The notes under the pieces were generated by a model. The model was not told where the DNA came from. It searched no databases and was given only the letters and a program-made list of their open reading frames with translations. A stretch of DNA of 60,948 nucleotides from an uncultured Lachnospiraceae bacterium (GTDB lineage Bacteria; Bacillota; Clostridia; Lachnospirales; Lachnospiraceae): contig CAKRHP010000018.1 in assembly GCA_934339135.1 (NCBI GenBank), positions 1-60,948 on the forward strand, in the 5' to 3' direction. Of this stretch, positions 22,492-31,631 are shown piece after piece (the stretch's first letter is position 1; the number at the start of each line of letters is the position of its first letter). A program made the translations under genes and the position numbers.

Positions 22492-25400
22492 ATGGCAGCG
22501 GTAGATAGTTTGAATATAAAGGTTGAGGCATCCGCAAGAGGAGCAAATCAGCAGCTTGACAAGCTGGTTCAGAAAATGATGGAATTGCGCCGTACGTTAG
22601 GAGGCATCCAGACCAATGAATTGAATGCGTTTGCAAAAAGTCTGCATAATTTCAGCGATGCAGCGAAGGCAATGAGTGGGGTGAAAACCTCTGATTTTAC
22701 TCGAATGGCAAAGGGGCTGGATCAGTTTGCAAATGTGCAGAAGATGGAAAAGGCGGCACAGAGTGCAGAGAAGACAGCAGATGCCCTGCAAAAAGCAGTA
22801 TCAACCTCCAAGAAAGCATTGGACAGTGGCTTAAAGTTTGACTCTTCCGGAATTCAGGACATGCAGAAGTCTATTCAGTCATTGTCGAAAGAATATGAGG
22901 CGGTCGGACAAGGAAAGAACTTTGCCGGCAATCTAACAGAAACACCGGTTATTCCTGTAAATACGGCAGAAGTAAACAATAGCAGTATTGCCGATGTGCA
23001 GGCCAACGTACAGAAGATATATCAGGCGATTCCGGAGGCAGCCCGGTATTCGGTGGAGGAATCTCAAAAATCCCTTAATGAGGCGATTGCAAAGGCACAT
23101 GAAGCGGAGAATAGCTTACATGGATTTGACAAGAAAATCGCAGAAGCGAGAGAAAATCTGGCCAATGTAGAAAAATCCGGCGGTTATATGGGAACCGATA
23201 AGTGGGATGAGGCATATGTTGCCCTGCAGAAGGTGGAACGAGAGGCAGAAGAGTATAAGGCTGCGTTGAATAAAAGTTCTTATGGACTGGCAGAGGACAT
23301 CAAAGAATCTGACACCTTGAGTGAAAAAATTGATAAGCTGCAGGCGAAATTAAAGCAAATGAAAGAGGATGGCATCGGTTTTGGTGATGTTGGATTTGAC
23401 CAAACCTATGTCCAGTTGCAAAAAGCATCGAATGAGTTGGAGAGATATAAAGCCAATTTGACCAAGACGGGGAACTCCCGGGGAGTGCTTGGAATGATTG
23501 GAGAAGGTTTTCAGGCGATTTGGGGGAAAGTTAAGGGGGCCGGTGGTGCAATCGCCAACTTCGGAAAAAATATAAAAGGGCTGGTGCCGGGCTTTAATGC
23601 ATCGTCTTTATCGGCAGCAGGCTTGATCGGTAAAATTGCGAAGTTATATGTGGTGGTCCGTTCTTTGCGTGGTGTAGCGGATTATGTGAAAGATGCTGTG
23701 ACATCTTCTATGGACTATATTGAGGAATATAACTATTTTGATACGACACTTGGGAAGATTGCGTCTGAATGGGGAAAGGACTATAAAAAATATGGTTACC
23801 AGAATGCCAAGGAATACGGAGAATCCTTTAAAAATCGTTTAACCCAAACAATGGGAAAAATGACAGGGTTTCAGATTGAAAACGATGGAACTTTGTCTGA
23901 TCTTGGGAAAAAGAATCTTGGGCTGGATTCGACACAGATGACCAACTATGCCGCAGGAGTTGCACAGGTGACGAATTCTGTTGGAATGACGGGAGAAGCA
24001 TCCACGGTTACCTCCAAGGCCTTATCTATGCTTGCAGGGGATATGTCTTCATTCCGGAACCTTGATATGGATACGGTTATGAATAACTTTTCTTCTGGTT
24101 TGATCGGACAGTCAAGAGCACTGTATAAATATGGTATCGATATTACAAATGCGACATTGCAGCAATATGCATATGATAATGGCATTAAAAAATCGTTGTC
24201 GGATATGACGCAGAATGAGAAGATGCAGCTTCGAATGCTGGCAATTCTTGACCAGTCTAAAGTTGCCTGGGGAGATCTGGCCAAAACAATCAATTCGCCG
24301 TCTAATCAGCTTCGTTTACTGCAGAATAATTTTAAATCTCTTTCCAGAACGATTGGGAATATGTTTCTGCCGGCAGTTGCGAAGGTGTTGCCGTATGTGA
24401 ATGGCCTTGTGATCGCTGTTCGCAAGCTGTTTGAATGGACGGCATCTATGCTGGGAATCAAACTGAAAGATGTGATTGGGGAATCAGGCGGAGGATATTC
24501 TGATGCCTTTGACGGCTTGGAGGATTCGGCAGATGATGCAAAAGATTCGGTTGATGATACCTCTGATTCTGTAAAGAAGTTGTCCAAACAGCTCATGGGA
24601 TTTGATGAGTTAAATGTGATTACGACAAACTCCAATAAGGACAAGAAAGATGATGATAAGAACAGCAAACCGATTGATCTGACAAGCCAGCTTTCTGATG
24701 CTTTGGGAGATTACGAGAAAGTATGGAATAAAGCGTATGATGATATGACATCCGATGCAGAGAAGTTTGCCGGTAAACTGACGAAATTATTTAAGGATGC
24801 ATGGAACTCAGGAGACGGTACCGAGATTGGCGAGGCAATCGCAGGCTGGCTCAACAAGGGAATTGATTGGGTAAACAAAAATGTAGGGAAATTTTCGGAT
24901 GGTTTAAATAAGATTGCCGGAATACTTGGAACCGCATTAAATGGATTTATTGGTGAATACAACTGGGCTGGATTAGGACAGGCTGTTGGTAACTCCATTA
25001 AGGCTTGCTTAGAGGCAGAGGAGCATTTCTTTGACACGGTCAACTGGGTGAACCTTGGAAAAGGGCTTGCCACTTCATTGAATAACGCCATTAAGACCGG
25101 CGTGATTCAGCAGTATTTTAAGACAATGGCTTCAGAACTCAAGGCAGGCATTGAAACGGCTTTTGGTTTTGTGACTACATTCGATTTTCAGGGGCTGGGA
25201 GATGCTGTTGGACAGGGAATCAATGACTTCTTTGATAAGATGGGACAGGTCAATGAGAAAACAGGTTTGAACGGCTGGCAGGAGCTGGGGAAAACGATAT
25301 CGGAGGGAATTAGTGGAATAGAAACGTCGATCACTACGGCATTAAAGACGGTGAAGTGGAACGAGGTGGGACAATCTATTGCTGATTTTATTGTGGCTAT

Positions 25401-26778
25401 TGATTTTGGAAAGATGACATGGGATTTTGCAAAACTGGCTATGGCCGCAGTCAGTGCTGCGGCACAGGCAATTAAAGGTTTTACAGAAACTGCACCTGTG
25501 GAGAGTGCTGTAATAGGAATTTTTGCGGTATTGAAGTATACAGGGCTTGGTAGTCATGTTTTTGATAAACTTGCTCAAAAGGTTATGGAAAATATAGCCG
25601 TATCTGTTGGAGCAGAAACAGCAACAGCGGCTGGGATTACAGCAGCAATAGGCACTAACATAGGAACAGCATTTAAAGCGGTTCCTGCATTATTAAAGGC
25701 CAGTCCGTCTCTTCTTGGAGCGGCGACCGCGGGAGAAATTGCTGCGACTATATTTACATCAGTGATTGGTGCTATAGGAGCAGCTTTTGCAGGATTTCAT
25801 CTCGGACAGTGGCTTGGTGAATTATTCATGTCGGAGGAGCAGAAAAAATATGCATACCATTTAAAGTTGTCAGATGTTTTTAAGTGGGATTCTGATGATT
25901 GGTCTGATTTCTGGCAGGCATTTGCTGACTGGTGGGTAGATGTTGAAGCGTGGTGGGGAGATAAGACTTTAACACTCAGAACAACGGTGAAGGAAGCAAA
26001 AGATGGTGCGATTGCCAGCTTGCAAGAGAAATGGAATAGCATACAGGATAAGACAGCTACATTGATCGCCAAAGCAAAAGAAGGGGGCGCAGAGGCAATC
26101 AGCAAAATTAAGCAAAGTTGGAATTCTATCAAGAACAGCACGGCAGTTAAAACATTGAAGCAAACCGGTAAAAGTGCGATTGAAACTGTTAAGAAAACAT
26201 GGAGCTCTATTAAAGATGGAACCGCAATTAAAACTTTAAAGCAAAATGGAGAAAATGTGTTGAACCGCATAAAAAATACATGGGATAGCTTCACTTCGAA
26301 GACTATTAAGTTGGATATTGTCACTGATCTGGTAAAGGGGGCAATTAAGACGGTGGTAGAGTGGATCAATAAGTATATTATTGGCAGCTTAAATAAATTG
26401 CAATTTAAGGTGGCAGGCAAACCGATAGGAATTAATATCAAAGAAATTCCAACACCGCATTTTGCCGAAGGTGGTTTTCCGCAGCAGGGGCAGTATTTCT
26501 TGGCACGCGAGAATGGTCCGGAGCTTGTCGGTACGGTTGGAGGAAAAACAGCAGTTGCCAATAATACACAGATTGTGCAGTCGGTTTCGGATGGTGTATA
26601 TAATGCATTGAATCCGGTTCTCACATATTTATGCAATGCAATTATTGCGATGGGAGAAGGACAGCAAAACGGACAGCCGTTGTATGTGGAAGGTGTTTCA
26701 GAGGGAGATATCGTTCGTGTAACTACAAAGGCAAATAGTGATCATAAGAAACGCTTTGGAACCCCATTATATGTGTGA
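22492..26778 (+). CDS. Tail tape measure protein
   Basis: The 1428-residue protein sets tail length and is injected at infection. It shows an N-terminal coiled-coil region (residues 10-340), the conserved middle part with TQMTNYAAGVAQVTNSVGMT and ASTVTSKALSMLAGDMSSFR, hydrophobic segments near residues 1010 and 1073-1115, and a C-terminal AEGGFPQQGQYFLARENGPE motif found in many tape measures. By the usual ratio this implies a tail of roughly 200 nm. ATG 22492 follows CAGGAGGTG. Confidence 0.93.
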   Translation: MAAVDSLNIKVEASARGANQQLDKLVQKMMELRRTLGGIQTNELNAFAKSLHNFSDAAKAMSGVKTSDFTRMAKGLDQFANVQKMEKAAQSAEKTADALQKAVSTSKKALDSGLKFDSSGIQDMQKSIQSLSKEYEAVGQGKNFAGNLTETPVIPVNTAEVNNSSIADVQANVQKIYQAIPEAARYSVEESQKSLNEAIAKAHEAENSLHGFDKKIAEARENLANVEKSGGYMGTDKWDEAYVALQKVEREAEEYKAALNKSSYGLAEDIKESDTLSEKIDKLQAKLKQMKEDGIGFGDVGFDQTYVQLQKASNELERYKANLTKTGNSRGVLGMIGEGFQAIWGKVKGAGGAIANFGKNIKGLVPGFNASSLSAAGLIGKIAKLYVVVRSLRGVADYVKDAVTSSMDYIEEYNYFDTTLGKIASEWGKDYKKYGYQNAKEYGESFKNRLTQTMGKMTGFQIENDGTLSDLGKKNLGLDSTQMTNYAAGVAQVTNSVGMTGEASTVTSKALSMLAGDMSSFRNLDMDTVMNNFSSGLIGQSRALYKYGIDITNATLQQYAYDNGIKKSLSDMTQNEKMQLRMLAILDQSKVAWGDLAKTINSPSNQLRLLQNNFKSLSRTIGNMFLPAVAKVLPYVNGLVIAVRKLFEWTASMLGIKLKDVIGESGGGYSDAFDGLEDSADDAKDSVDDTSDSVKKLSKQLMGFDELNVITTNSNKDKKDDDKNSKPIDLTSQLSDALGDYEKVWNKAYDDMTSDAEKFAGKLTKLFKDAWNSGDGTEIGEAIAGWLNKGIDWVNKNVGKFSDGLNKIAGILGTALNGFIGEYNWAGLGQAVGNSIKACLEAEEHFFDTVNWVNLGKGLATSLNNAIKTGVIQQYFKTMASELKAGIETAFGFVTTFDFQGLGDAVGQGINDFFDKMGQVNEKTGLNGWQELGKTISEGISGIETSITTALKTVKWNEVGQSIADFIVAIDFGKMTWDFAKLAMAAVSAAAQAIKGFTETAPVESAVIGIFAVLKYTGLGSHVFDKLAQKVMENIAVSVGAETATAAGITAAIGTNIGTAFKAVPALLKASPSLLGAATAGEIAATIFTSVIGAIGAAFAGFHLGQWLGELFMSEEQKKYAYHLKLSDVFKWDSDDWSDFWQAFADWWVDVEAWWGDKTLTLRTTVKEAKDGAIASLQEKWNSIQDKTATLIAKAKEGGAEAISKIKQSWNSIKNSTAVKTLKQTGKSAIETVKKTWSSIKDGTAIKTLKQNGENVLNRIKNTWDSFTSKTIKLDIVTDLVKGAIKTVVEWINKYIIGSLNKLQFKVAGKPIGINIKEIPTPHFAEGGFPQQGQYFLARENGPELVGTVGGKTAVANNTQIVQSVSDGVYNALNPVLTYLCNAIIAMGEGQQNGQPLYVEGVSEGDIVRVTTKANSDHKKRFGTPLYV

Positions 26779-26838
26779 TTGATTTGCCATATTATATCTA
26801 ATGATATATGGAATATATGATATTTTTATAAAATTATA

Positions 26839-26868
26839 TTGTAAGTCATTGTCGAAATATGGTATAAT
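26839..26868 (+). promoter_or_regulatory. Promoter of the zinc-ribbon membrane moron
   Basis: TTGTAA (26839-26844) and TATAAT (26863-26868), 18 bp apart, 32 bp before the gene. Confidence 0.6.
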
Positions 26869-26900
26869 ATGGCAAATTTAATTTATGGGAGGAAAGTATT

Positions 26901-27386
26901 ATGGCACTTATAACTTGTAATGAATGTGGAAAAGAATTTTCAGAGAATGCGGATAAATGTCCAAACTGTGGAAATCCGAACCCGAATCAAAAGAATGTAA
27001 CAGTTGTTGTTGAGAAACCAAAGGGGGTATGGTCTACCGGCAGATTGACACTGGGAATTATATCTATAGTATTATTTCTGCTGATTGCGTTGCAGTCATG
27101 CGCAGCCGGAGTGAGTAATGCTCTTCAGGAAAATGGTGCGACAAGTGGATCGTCAGGATTGGTATGTGCAATTATGTATTTGGTTGGAGGAATTGTTAGT
27201 ATTGCCAGTCGAAATGCAAAGGGGATTGGGGGATCAGTTGCTTGCGTGATATTATATCTTTTTGGTTTTTTTGTAGCTATGCCAGGTGCAGACACATATG
27301 GTGATTTAAGTGTTTGGGGAGGATTGTGCGTGATTTTGGCTATATTCCATTTGGTATGTGCTGTGAAGACTAAGAAGAAAGCATAG
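26901..27386 (+). CDS. Zinc-ribbon membrane protein (moron)
   Basis: The 161-residue protein has a zinc ribbon at residues 5-26 (CNECGKEF, CPNCGNPNP), then four predicted membrane helices (for example LGIISIVLFLLIALQS and GGSVACVILYLFGFFVAM). It has its own promoter and lies between tape measure and distal tail genes, where no such protein is needed for the virion. A late promoter element and a terminator follow directly. A lysogen-expressed function such as exclusion is plausible, not shown. Confidence 0.7.
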   Translation: MALITCNECGKEFSENADKCPNCGNPNPNQKNVTVVVEKPKGVWSTGRLTLGIISIVLFLLIALQSCAAGVSNALQENGATSGSSGLVCAIMYLVGGIVSIASRNAKGIGGSVACVILYLFGFFVAMPGADTYGDLSVWGGLCVILAIFHLVCAVKTKKKA

Positions 27387-27391
27387 ATTTT

Positions 27392-27424
27392 TTGATACAA
27401 TTCACGCTGCTGCAATGCTAAATA
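27392..27424 (+). promoter_or_regulatory. Late promoter element, copy 3 (weaker)
   Basis: TTGATA at 27392, TTCACG at 27401, TG at 27416, TAAATA at 27419. Spacing identical to the other copies, sequence less conserved. Confidence 0.55.
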
Positions 27425-27439
27425 ATTGTCAATGAAGTA

Positions 27440-27464
27440 AAGGGGCGAAAGCCCCTTTGTTGTT
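27440..27464 (+). terminator. Rho-independent terminator after late element 3
   Basis: AAGGGGC and GCCCCTT with a GAAA loop, followed by TGTTGTT. The stretch 27465-27617 holds no gene. Confidence 0.75.
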
Positions 27465-27617
27465 ATACAACAAATTCAAATATATATTTTAAATATCAAG
27501 AATGAAATTATGGAAAAGGAATATATGTAGTTCTAAGGAAAATTATACCTATAGAGTGAAGAAAAAAATGTATAAAATTTAAGGTTAGAGGATATTTGAT
27601 GAAATGAGGGATGAAAA

Positions 27618-28349
27618 ATGGACGTATTTAATTTATTAGCAGGGATATGTTCTATAGTGGGATTATTTGTGTCATGTTTTACCGCATCAAAAGTATATAA
27701 AATGTCAAATGTGGAGACAGGGGATAATTCAACTATTCAAAATGGTGAAAAGAACATCTATGTTGATGGTGGAGGAACTTCTTATAGCGCAGGAGATCAG
27801 TCAACAATTACTACCTATCATTTCACGGAACAAGTAGAAAAGGAACCTCCTATATTGGAAAAGTCAACGTACAATATTATTCCACAGGAATATGATAAAT
27901 ATAAAGAAGGAGTCGATGGAAAGACATGTAATCTACTATTGATTGGAGAGTCGAATAATTTTCGATTTATATCAGATTTTTCTGATATCGAATCACATCC
28001 GGAGATTAATAGATGGATAGGCTTTGCAATAAAATCTTTACCAATGTATGATTGGCGAAGTTTTGTAAAAGATGATTATTGTTTAGAATTTAGCTACATA
28101 GGTACAGATAATTTGGATAGCATATGGATTGAGTTGACGAACAAACAGCTAAATAAAAAAGTATATAAGAAATGTTTAAATTTATCAGCTGATGAAAAAA
28201 AATTTTGTTTGGAGCTTGGAGAATACAAAAACAGTATTGATGACTGGGAATCAATAGATGAAATTTGTTTTGTTTTCTTTCCAGAAGAATGTATTGGTCA
28301 GAAAGGGACCGCTATTATAATGGATTTGGTTATAAAAAAGAGTGAATAA
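27618..28349 (+). CDS. Membrane-anchored accessory protein (moron)
   Basis: 243 residues with one N-terminal membrane helix (LLAGICSIVGLFVSCFTAS). Next comes a low-complexity beta-like stretch (SNVETGDNSTIQNGEKNIYV), then a beta-rich domain of about 150 residues with many aromatic residues, possibly a jelly-roll. AT-rich. It sits between late elements 3 and 4, so it is a separate insert from the gene at 26901. No family recognised. Confidence 0.65.
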   Translation: MDVFNLLAGICSIVGLFVSCFTASKVYKMSNVETGDNSTIQNGEKNIYVDGGGTSYSAGDQSTITTYHFTEQVEKEPPILEKSTYNIIPQEYDKYKEGVDGKTCNLLLIGESNNFRFISDFSDIESHPEINRWIGFAIKSLPMYDWRSFVKDDYCLEFSYIGTDNLDSIWIELTNKQLNKKVYKKCLNLSADEKKFCLELGEYKNSIDDWESIDEICFVFFPEECIGQKGTAIIMDLVIKKSE

Positions 28350-28382
28350 TTCACACATATCACATTTTCAGTATGCTATATT
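28350..28382 (+). promoter_or_regulatory. Late promoter element, copy 4
   Basis: TTCACA at 28350 directly after the moron stop codon, ATCACA at 28359, TG at 28374, TATATT at 28377-28382. Confidence 0.7.
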
Positions 28383-28399
28383 GTTATCAGAGAAATTAA

Positions 28400-28428
28400 G
28401 GCACTCGCCGTAAGGCGGGTGTCTTTTT
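28400..28428 (+). terminator. Terminator-like hairpin between late element 4 and the tail genes
   Basis: GCACTCGCC pairs with GGCGGGTGT across GTAA, then CTTTTTCT. The next gene starts 30 bases on. Confidence 0.7.
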
Positions 28429-28460
28429 CTATGGACATTTTGAAAGGACGGTGATGATTT

Positions 28461-28919
28461 ATGGCATATTCACATGCGAAAGGTTTGATCGCTTTGCCAA
28501 CAGATTACAATGCTGCAAATAGTGAATATACCTATCAGAAGCTGTCCTATAAGTATATACAGCCAAACGGTAATCTGACAATGACACCGAGCCAGATGCA
28601 GGATATAGACTCTTATGTGAATGGTAATGGTTATCTGAAACGTAAGGTACTCAAACACCATCGAACAAAGATTGAATGGAATACACCGTATTTGACATAT
28701 GAAGATAAATGCAAGCTGATAAAAGCAATACGAACCGGTTATAAACAGGGAGAGGGATCATATGAATCCCGAACCATTCATGCGAGGTACTACAATGATT
28801 GGGAGGATGATTACTCAACAGGAAAATTTTATATGCCCGATGTACAGTTCCAATATGGTGGCTTATATCATGGAGCCCCGATGTATTTGCCAATCCGTTT
28901 GGCGTTGATCGAGTATTAG
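28461..28919 (+). CDS. Distal tail-type protein (DUF6711-like)
   Basis: 152 residues. KIEWNTPYLTYEDKCKLIKA and the C-terminal YYNDWEDDYSTGKFYMPDVQ fit small distal-tail proteins (DUF6711-like) that precede the tail tip gene. It starts behind GAAAGGACGGTGATG. Likely forms the hub at the tail end. Confidence 0.7.
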   Translation: MAYSHAKGLIALPTDYNAANSEYTYQKLSYKYIQPNGNLTMTPSQMQDIDSYVNGNGYLKRKVLKHHRTKIEWNTPYLTYEDKCKLIKAIRTGYKQGEGSYESRTIHARYYNDWEDDYSTGKFYMPDVQFQYGGLYHGAPMYLPIRLALIEY

Positions 28920-28934
28920 GGAAGGAGGCTGCAT

Positions 28935-31349
28935 ATGTTAGATCTAACAGAAGCTCAACAGAAAATCTTTTACACCGGTACATACTTCAATGGCTATAAA
29001 ATGCACTTCCCGAATCTGGATCTGACGATCGACAACGATACACTCCACTCCGAAGCGGTCACGATCAAGGAAAGTATCTGTGATGAAGAGGACCTGATGC
29101 TGGGAGGCTGCATTGCATCCTCTTGCGAGTTTGAAGTATCAGAAATCCTGCAGAACGACCTTAGCGGACTGGAGTTTAGCACCACGCTGGAAGTGATGGA
29201 TGAAGATGGCAATATGGCTCTGGAGCTTCCAATGGGAACGTATCGGGTTAATTCTGCCGCATTGGTGGATGACAAGGATTATAAGAAGGTTGTGGCGTAT
29301 GATGCTTTATATGGAGCTTCGGTGGATGTCTCTGAGTGGTATAACGGGTTTTTCCCGGCGGAGGAGAAAAGCGTTACAAAGCTGCAGGATGGCAAAGAAG
29401 TCACCGTGAAGATTGTGGAGTATGGAACGGTGAAGCTTAAGGCAATGAGAGAGTCGCTGTTGCAGTATTTGGGGATCCCGTTTGAATCCCAGGATCTGAT
29501 CAACGACGACATGGATGTAGAGAAAACTGTTGCTCCGGCAGCAGGAAGTCTGACAGGCATCACGGTACTCAAGGCTATCTGCATGGTAAATGGCGGTTTT
29601 GGACGGATGAGCCGGCAGGGAAAATTTGAAGTAATATATCTGTACGATATGCACTCTGTTGGGCTATATCCACATGCCGGGTTATATCCCCACAAAGGAC
29701 TGTATCCAACAAGTGCCAATAGCGCAGCTTCACAGGATATGACAAAGCTGTCCGGGGCATCCGATACCGCTCCGGAATACCGAAGTATCCGGTGCGAGGA
29801 ATACACTACAGACAAGATTACCTGTCTCAATATCCAGACGGATGAAGAGGACGTTGGTGTGACCGTTGGGACAGATCTGAGCAATCCATATCTCATCACT
29901 GGGAACTTCCTGTTATACGGAAGATCGGTGGATGAACTTAAGGTGATTGGTGGCAATATCCTCTCCAAGCTGAAAGGTATCTATTACCGCCCGGTATCCG
30001 AGCTGAAGCTGAATGCTTTGCCGTACCTGGAGACCGGCGACATGGTTGTGGCGGAGAAAGAAGCAGAGAAGGTTTATTCGTATATATTCTCCCGGACTAT
30101 ATCCGGCATACAGGCCCAGATCGATACCTACGAGGCAAAGGGCAGCCAGAAACGCCAAAATGAAGTCACCCAGGAAAGTGAGTTGATTCAGCTCAAGGGA
30201 CGGACGCTGAAGATCCAGAAAAACATCGACAGCGTATACATTGAGATGGCCAATGTGGAGAAGAAAACCTCTACCCGGTTTGAGCAGACCGACAGCACGA
30301 TCGTATTGAAAGTAGATTCGGATGGCAGGCTGGCCGAGGTGGCGTTGGGTGCTGATCCGGATACAGCAGGAACCTATTTTAAAGTCAATGTGAATAATAT
30401 TGACATCACTGCGGAAGAACTGCTGGAGTTAGTGGGAGGCCAGATACATCTCGAAAGTACCAAGAGTGCCGACAGCTTGATCAAGCTGTCGAATTATAAG
30501 CCAAAAGTGATTTTAAATGGAAAAGAATTAAAGGTAAAAAAATTTGGACATGGAAAACCCAAGGACGACCTTACGATTCCGGATGGTACAGTAGAAATCA
30601 AATCGCCGCAAATAGGAGACATGTATTATGATTTGGATACAGATACGGCCTACATGTTTTCATACGGAGATGGAGCGCATTGGAAAGAGCTTGATTACGA
30701 GGAACACTTAGACGAACGACCATCATGCGATTACAACTCAACAGAACTAAATACAGAAAATGGTGTATCGTCAGAATCTTATACAACAGTAACGCTTGAT
30801 GTTGATGATGGTGCCGGAGGAACAACAAAGCAACAATTTAAAGATAGCAGCAAAACCCAGCTGTTAAGTGATCGAGTTCGATTCGAGAAAACATCATATA
30901 CTACTCGGATGGGAACGGCAGAGGAAGAAACTATAACTGCAACGATACAATTAGAGCAGGATTACGACGGAAATCTAAAAGCATCTCCCGTAATAGCTTT
31001 TGATGCTCCTACAAAATTTAAAGAAACTGAGATTAATGGGAATGTTGGTGTGACCGGGAACGTGATATCGAATGGATTAGTGCTTAGCGGGAAAAAAATT
31101 GTTTGTGGAAGCATTGTAAGAAATTTTTCAACAGACCCTTTACCGTCAAATGGAATTTTAAAAATTAGCACTCCTGGAATTGCAATTGATATGCCCGCAA
31201 CGGTCATTAATGGAGATGGAGAAGCATGTCCTGATTTGGATTTTAGCAACATAAAAATTCTTCCAAGCGAACAAGCGATTTCTGCTTTTGTAACAAAAGC
31301 AATTACCGGTATGGCGAGAATTACATACTCCTACTGGGCGAATGCGTAG
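28935..31349 (+). CDS. Tail tip protein (tail-associated, phage_rel_tail-like)
   Basis: The 804-residue protein has a beta-rich N-terminal half (residues 1-350, KMHFPNLDLTIDNDTLHSEA, then YRVNSAALVDDKDYKKVVAY) like tail tip/Tal proteins that cap the tail tube. A coiled-coil linker lies near residue 410 (GRTLKIQKNIDSVYIEMANV). From about residue 520 the sequence turns AT-rich and beta-helical, a likely exchanged host-recognition part. No hydrolase motif seen. Confidence 0.8.
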   Translation: MLDLTEAQQKIFYTGTYFNGYKMHFPNLDLTIDNDTLHSEAVTIKESICDEEDLMLGGCIASSCEFEVSEILQNDLSGLEFSTTLEVMDEDGNMALELPMGTYRVNSAALVDDKDYKKVVAYDALYGASVDVSEWYNGFFPAEEKSVTKLQDGKEVTVKIVEYGTVKLKAMRESLLQYLGIPFESQDLINDDMDVEKTVAPAAGSLTGITVLKAICMVNGGFGRMSRQGKFEVIYLYDMHSVGLYPHAGLYPHKGLYPTSANSAASQDMTKLSGASDTAPEYRSIRCEEYTTDKITCLNIQTDEEDVGVTVGTDLSNPYLITGNFLLYGRSVDELKVIGGNILSKLKGIYYRPVSELKLNALPYLETGDMVVAEKEAEKVYSYIFSRTISGIQAQIDTYEAKGSQKRQNEVTQESELIQLKGRTLKIQKNIDSVYIEMANVEKKTSTRFEQTDSTIVLKVDSDGRLAEVALGADPDTAGTYFKVNVNNIDITAEELLELVGGQIHLESTKSADSLIKLSNYKPKVILNGKELKVKKFGHGKPKDDLTIPDGTVEIKSPQIGDMYYDLDTDTAYMFSYGDGAHWKELDYEEHLDERPSCDYNSTELNTENGVSSESYTTVTLDVDDGAGGTTKQQFKDSSKTQLLSDRVRFEKTSYTTRMGTAEEETITATIQLEQDYDGNLKASPVIAFDAPTKFKETEINGNVGVTGNVISNGLVLSGKKIVCGSIVRNFSTDPLPSNGILKISTPGIAIDMPATVINGDGEACPDLDFSNIKILPSEQAISAFVTKAITGMARITYSYWANA

Positions 31350-31371
31350 GAGGAGAAAGAGAGGTGCAAGT

Positions 31372-31617
31372 ATGGCAGCAGAAAAAGCTTATGAAAAAGT
31401 AAACTATGAACCGGTGGGTTGGCAGGACGATGGACCACCGGGCATATCCGCCAAAAACTTAGGAAAGATGGATGAGACCATCAAGAGGCTGTGTACACAA
31501 TTGGATGCCGCTTATGAAGATTTGGATAAAAATATCACATCAGCCCAAAAAGATGCATCAGACATCGCTGAGAATCTGCAGGGTCTGGTGGAGTATGGTG
31601 ATCCGATCACGGACTAA
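31372..31617 (+). CDS. Small tail fibre-associated protein
   Basis: 81 residues from ATG 31372 behind AGAGAGGTG. Contains YEPVGWQDDGPPGISAKNLG and KMDETIKRLCTQLDAAYEDL, a pattern seen at the start of tail fibre proteins in related phages (aligning peptide plus short coiled coil). Probably a linker or fibre-attachment subunit. Confidence 0.7.
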   Translation: MAAEKAYEKVNYEPVGWQDDGPPGISAKNLGKMDETIKRLCTQLDAAYEDLDKNITSAQKDASDIAENLQGLVEYGDPITD

Positions 31618-31631
31618 GGAGGGAAAAATGA

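Noticed and set aside
25797..26636. 279-codon minus-strand frame within the tape measure
   Set aside because: It is the antisense shadow of the tape measure, without ribosome site or recognisable domain.
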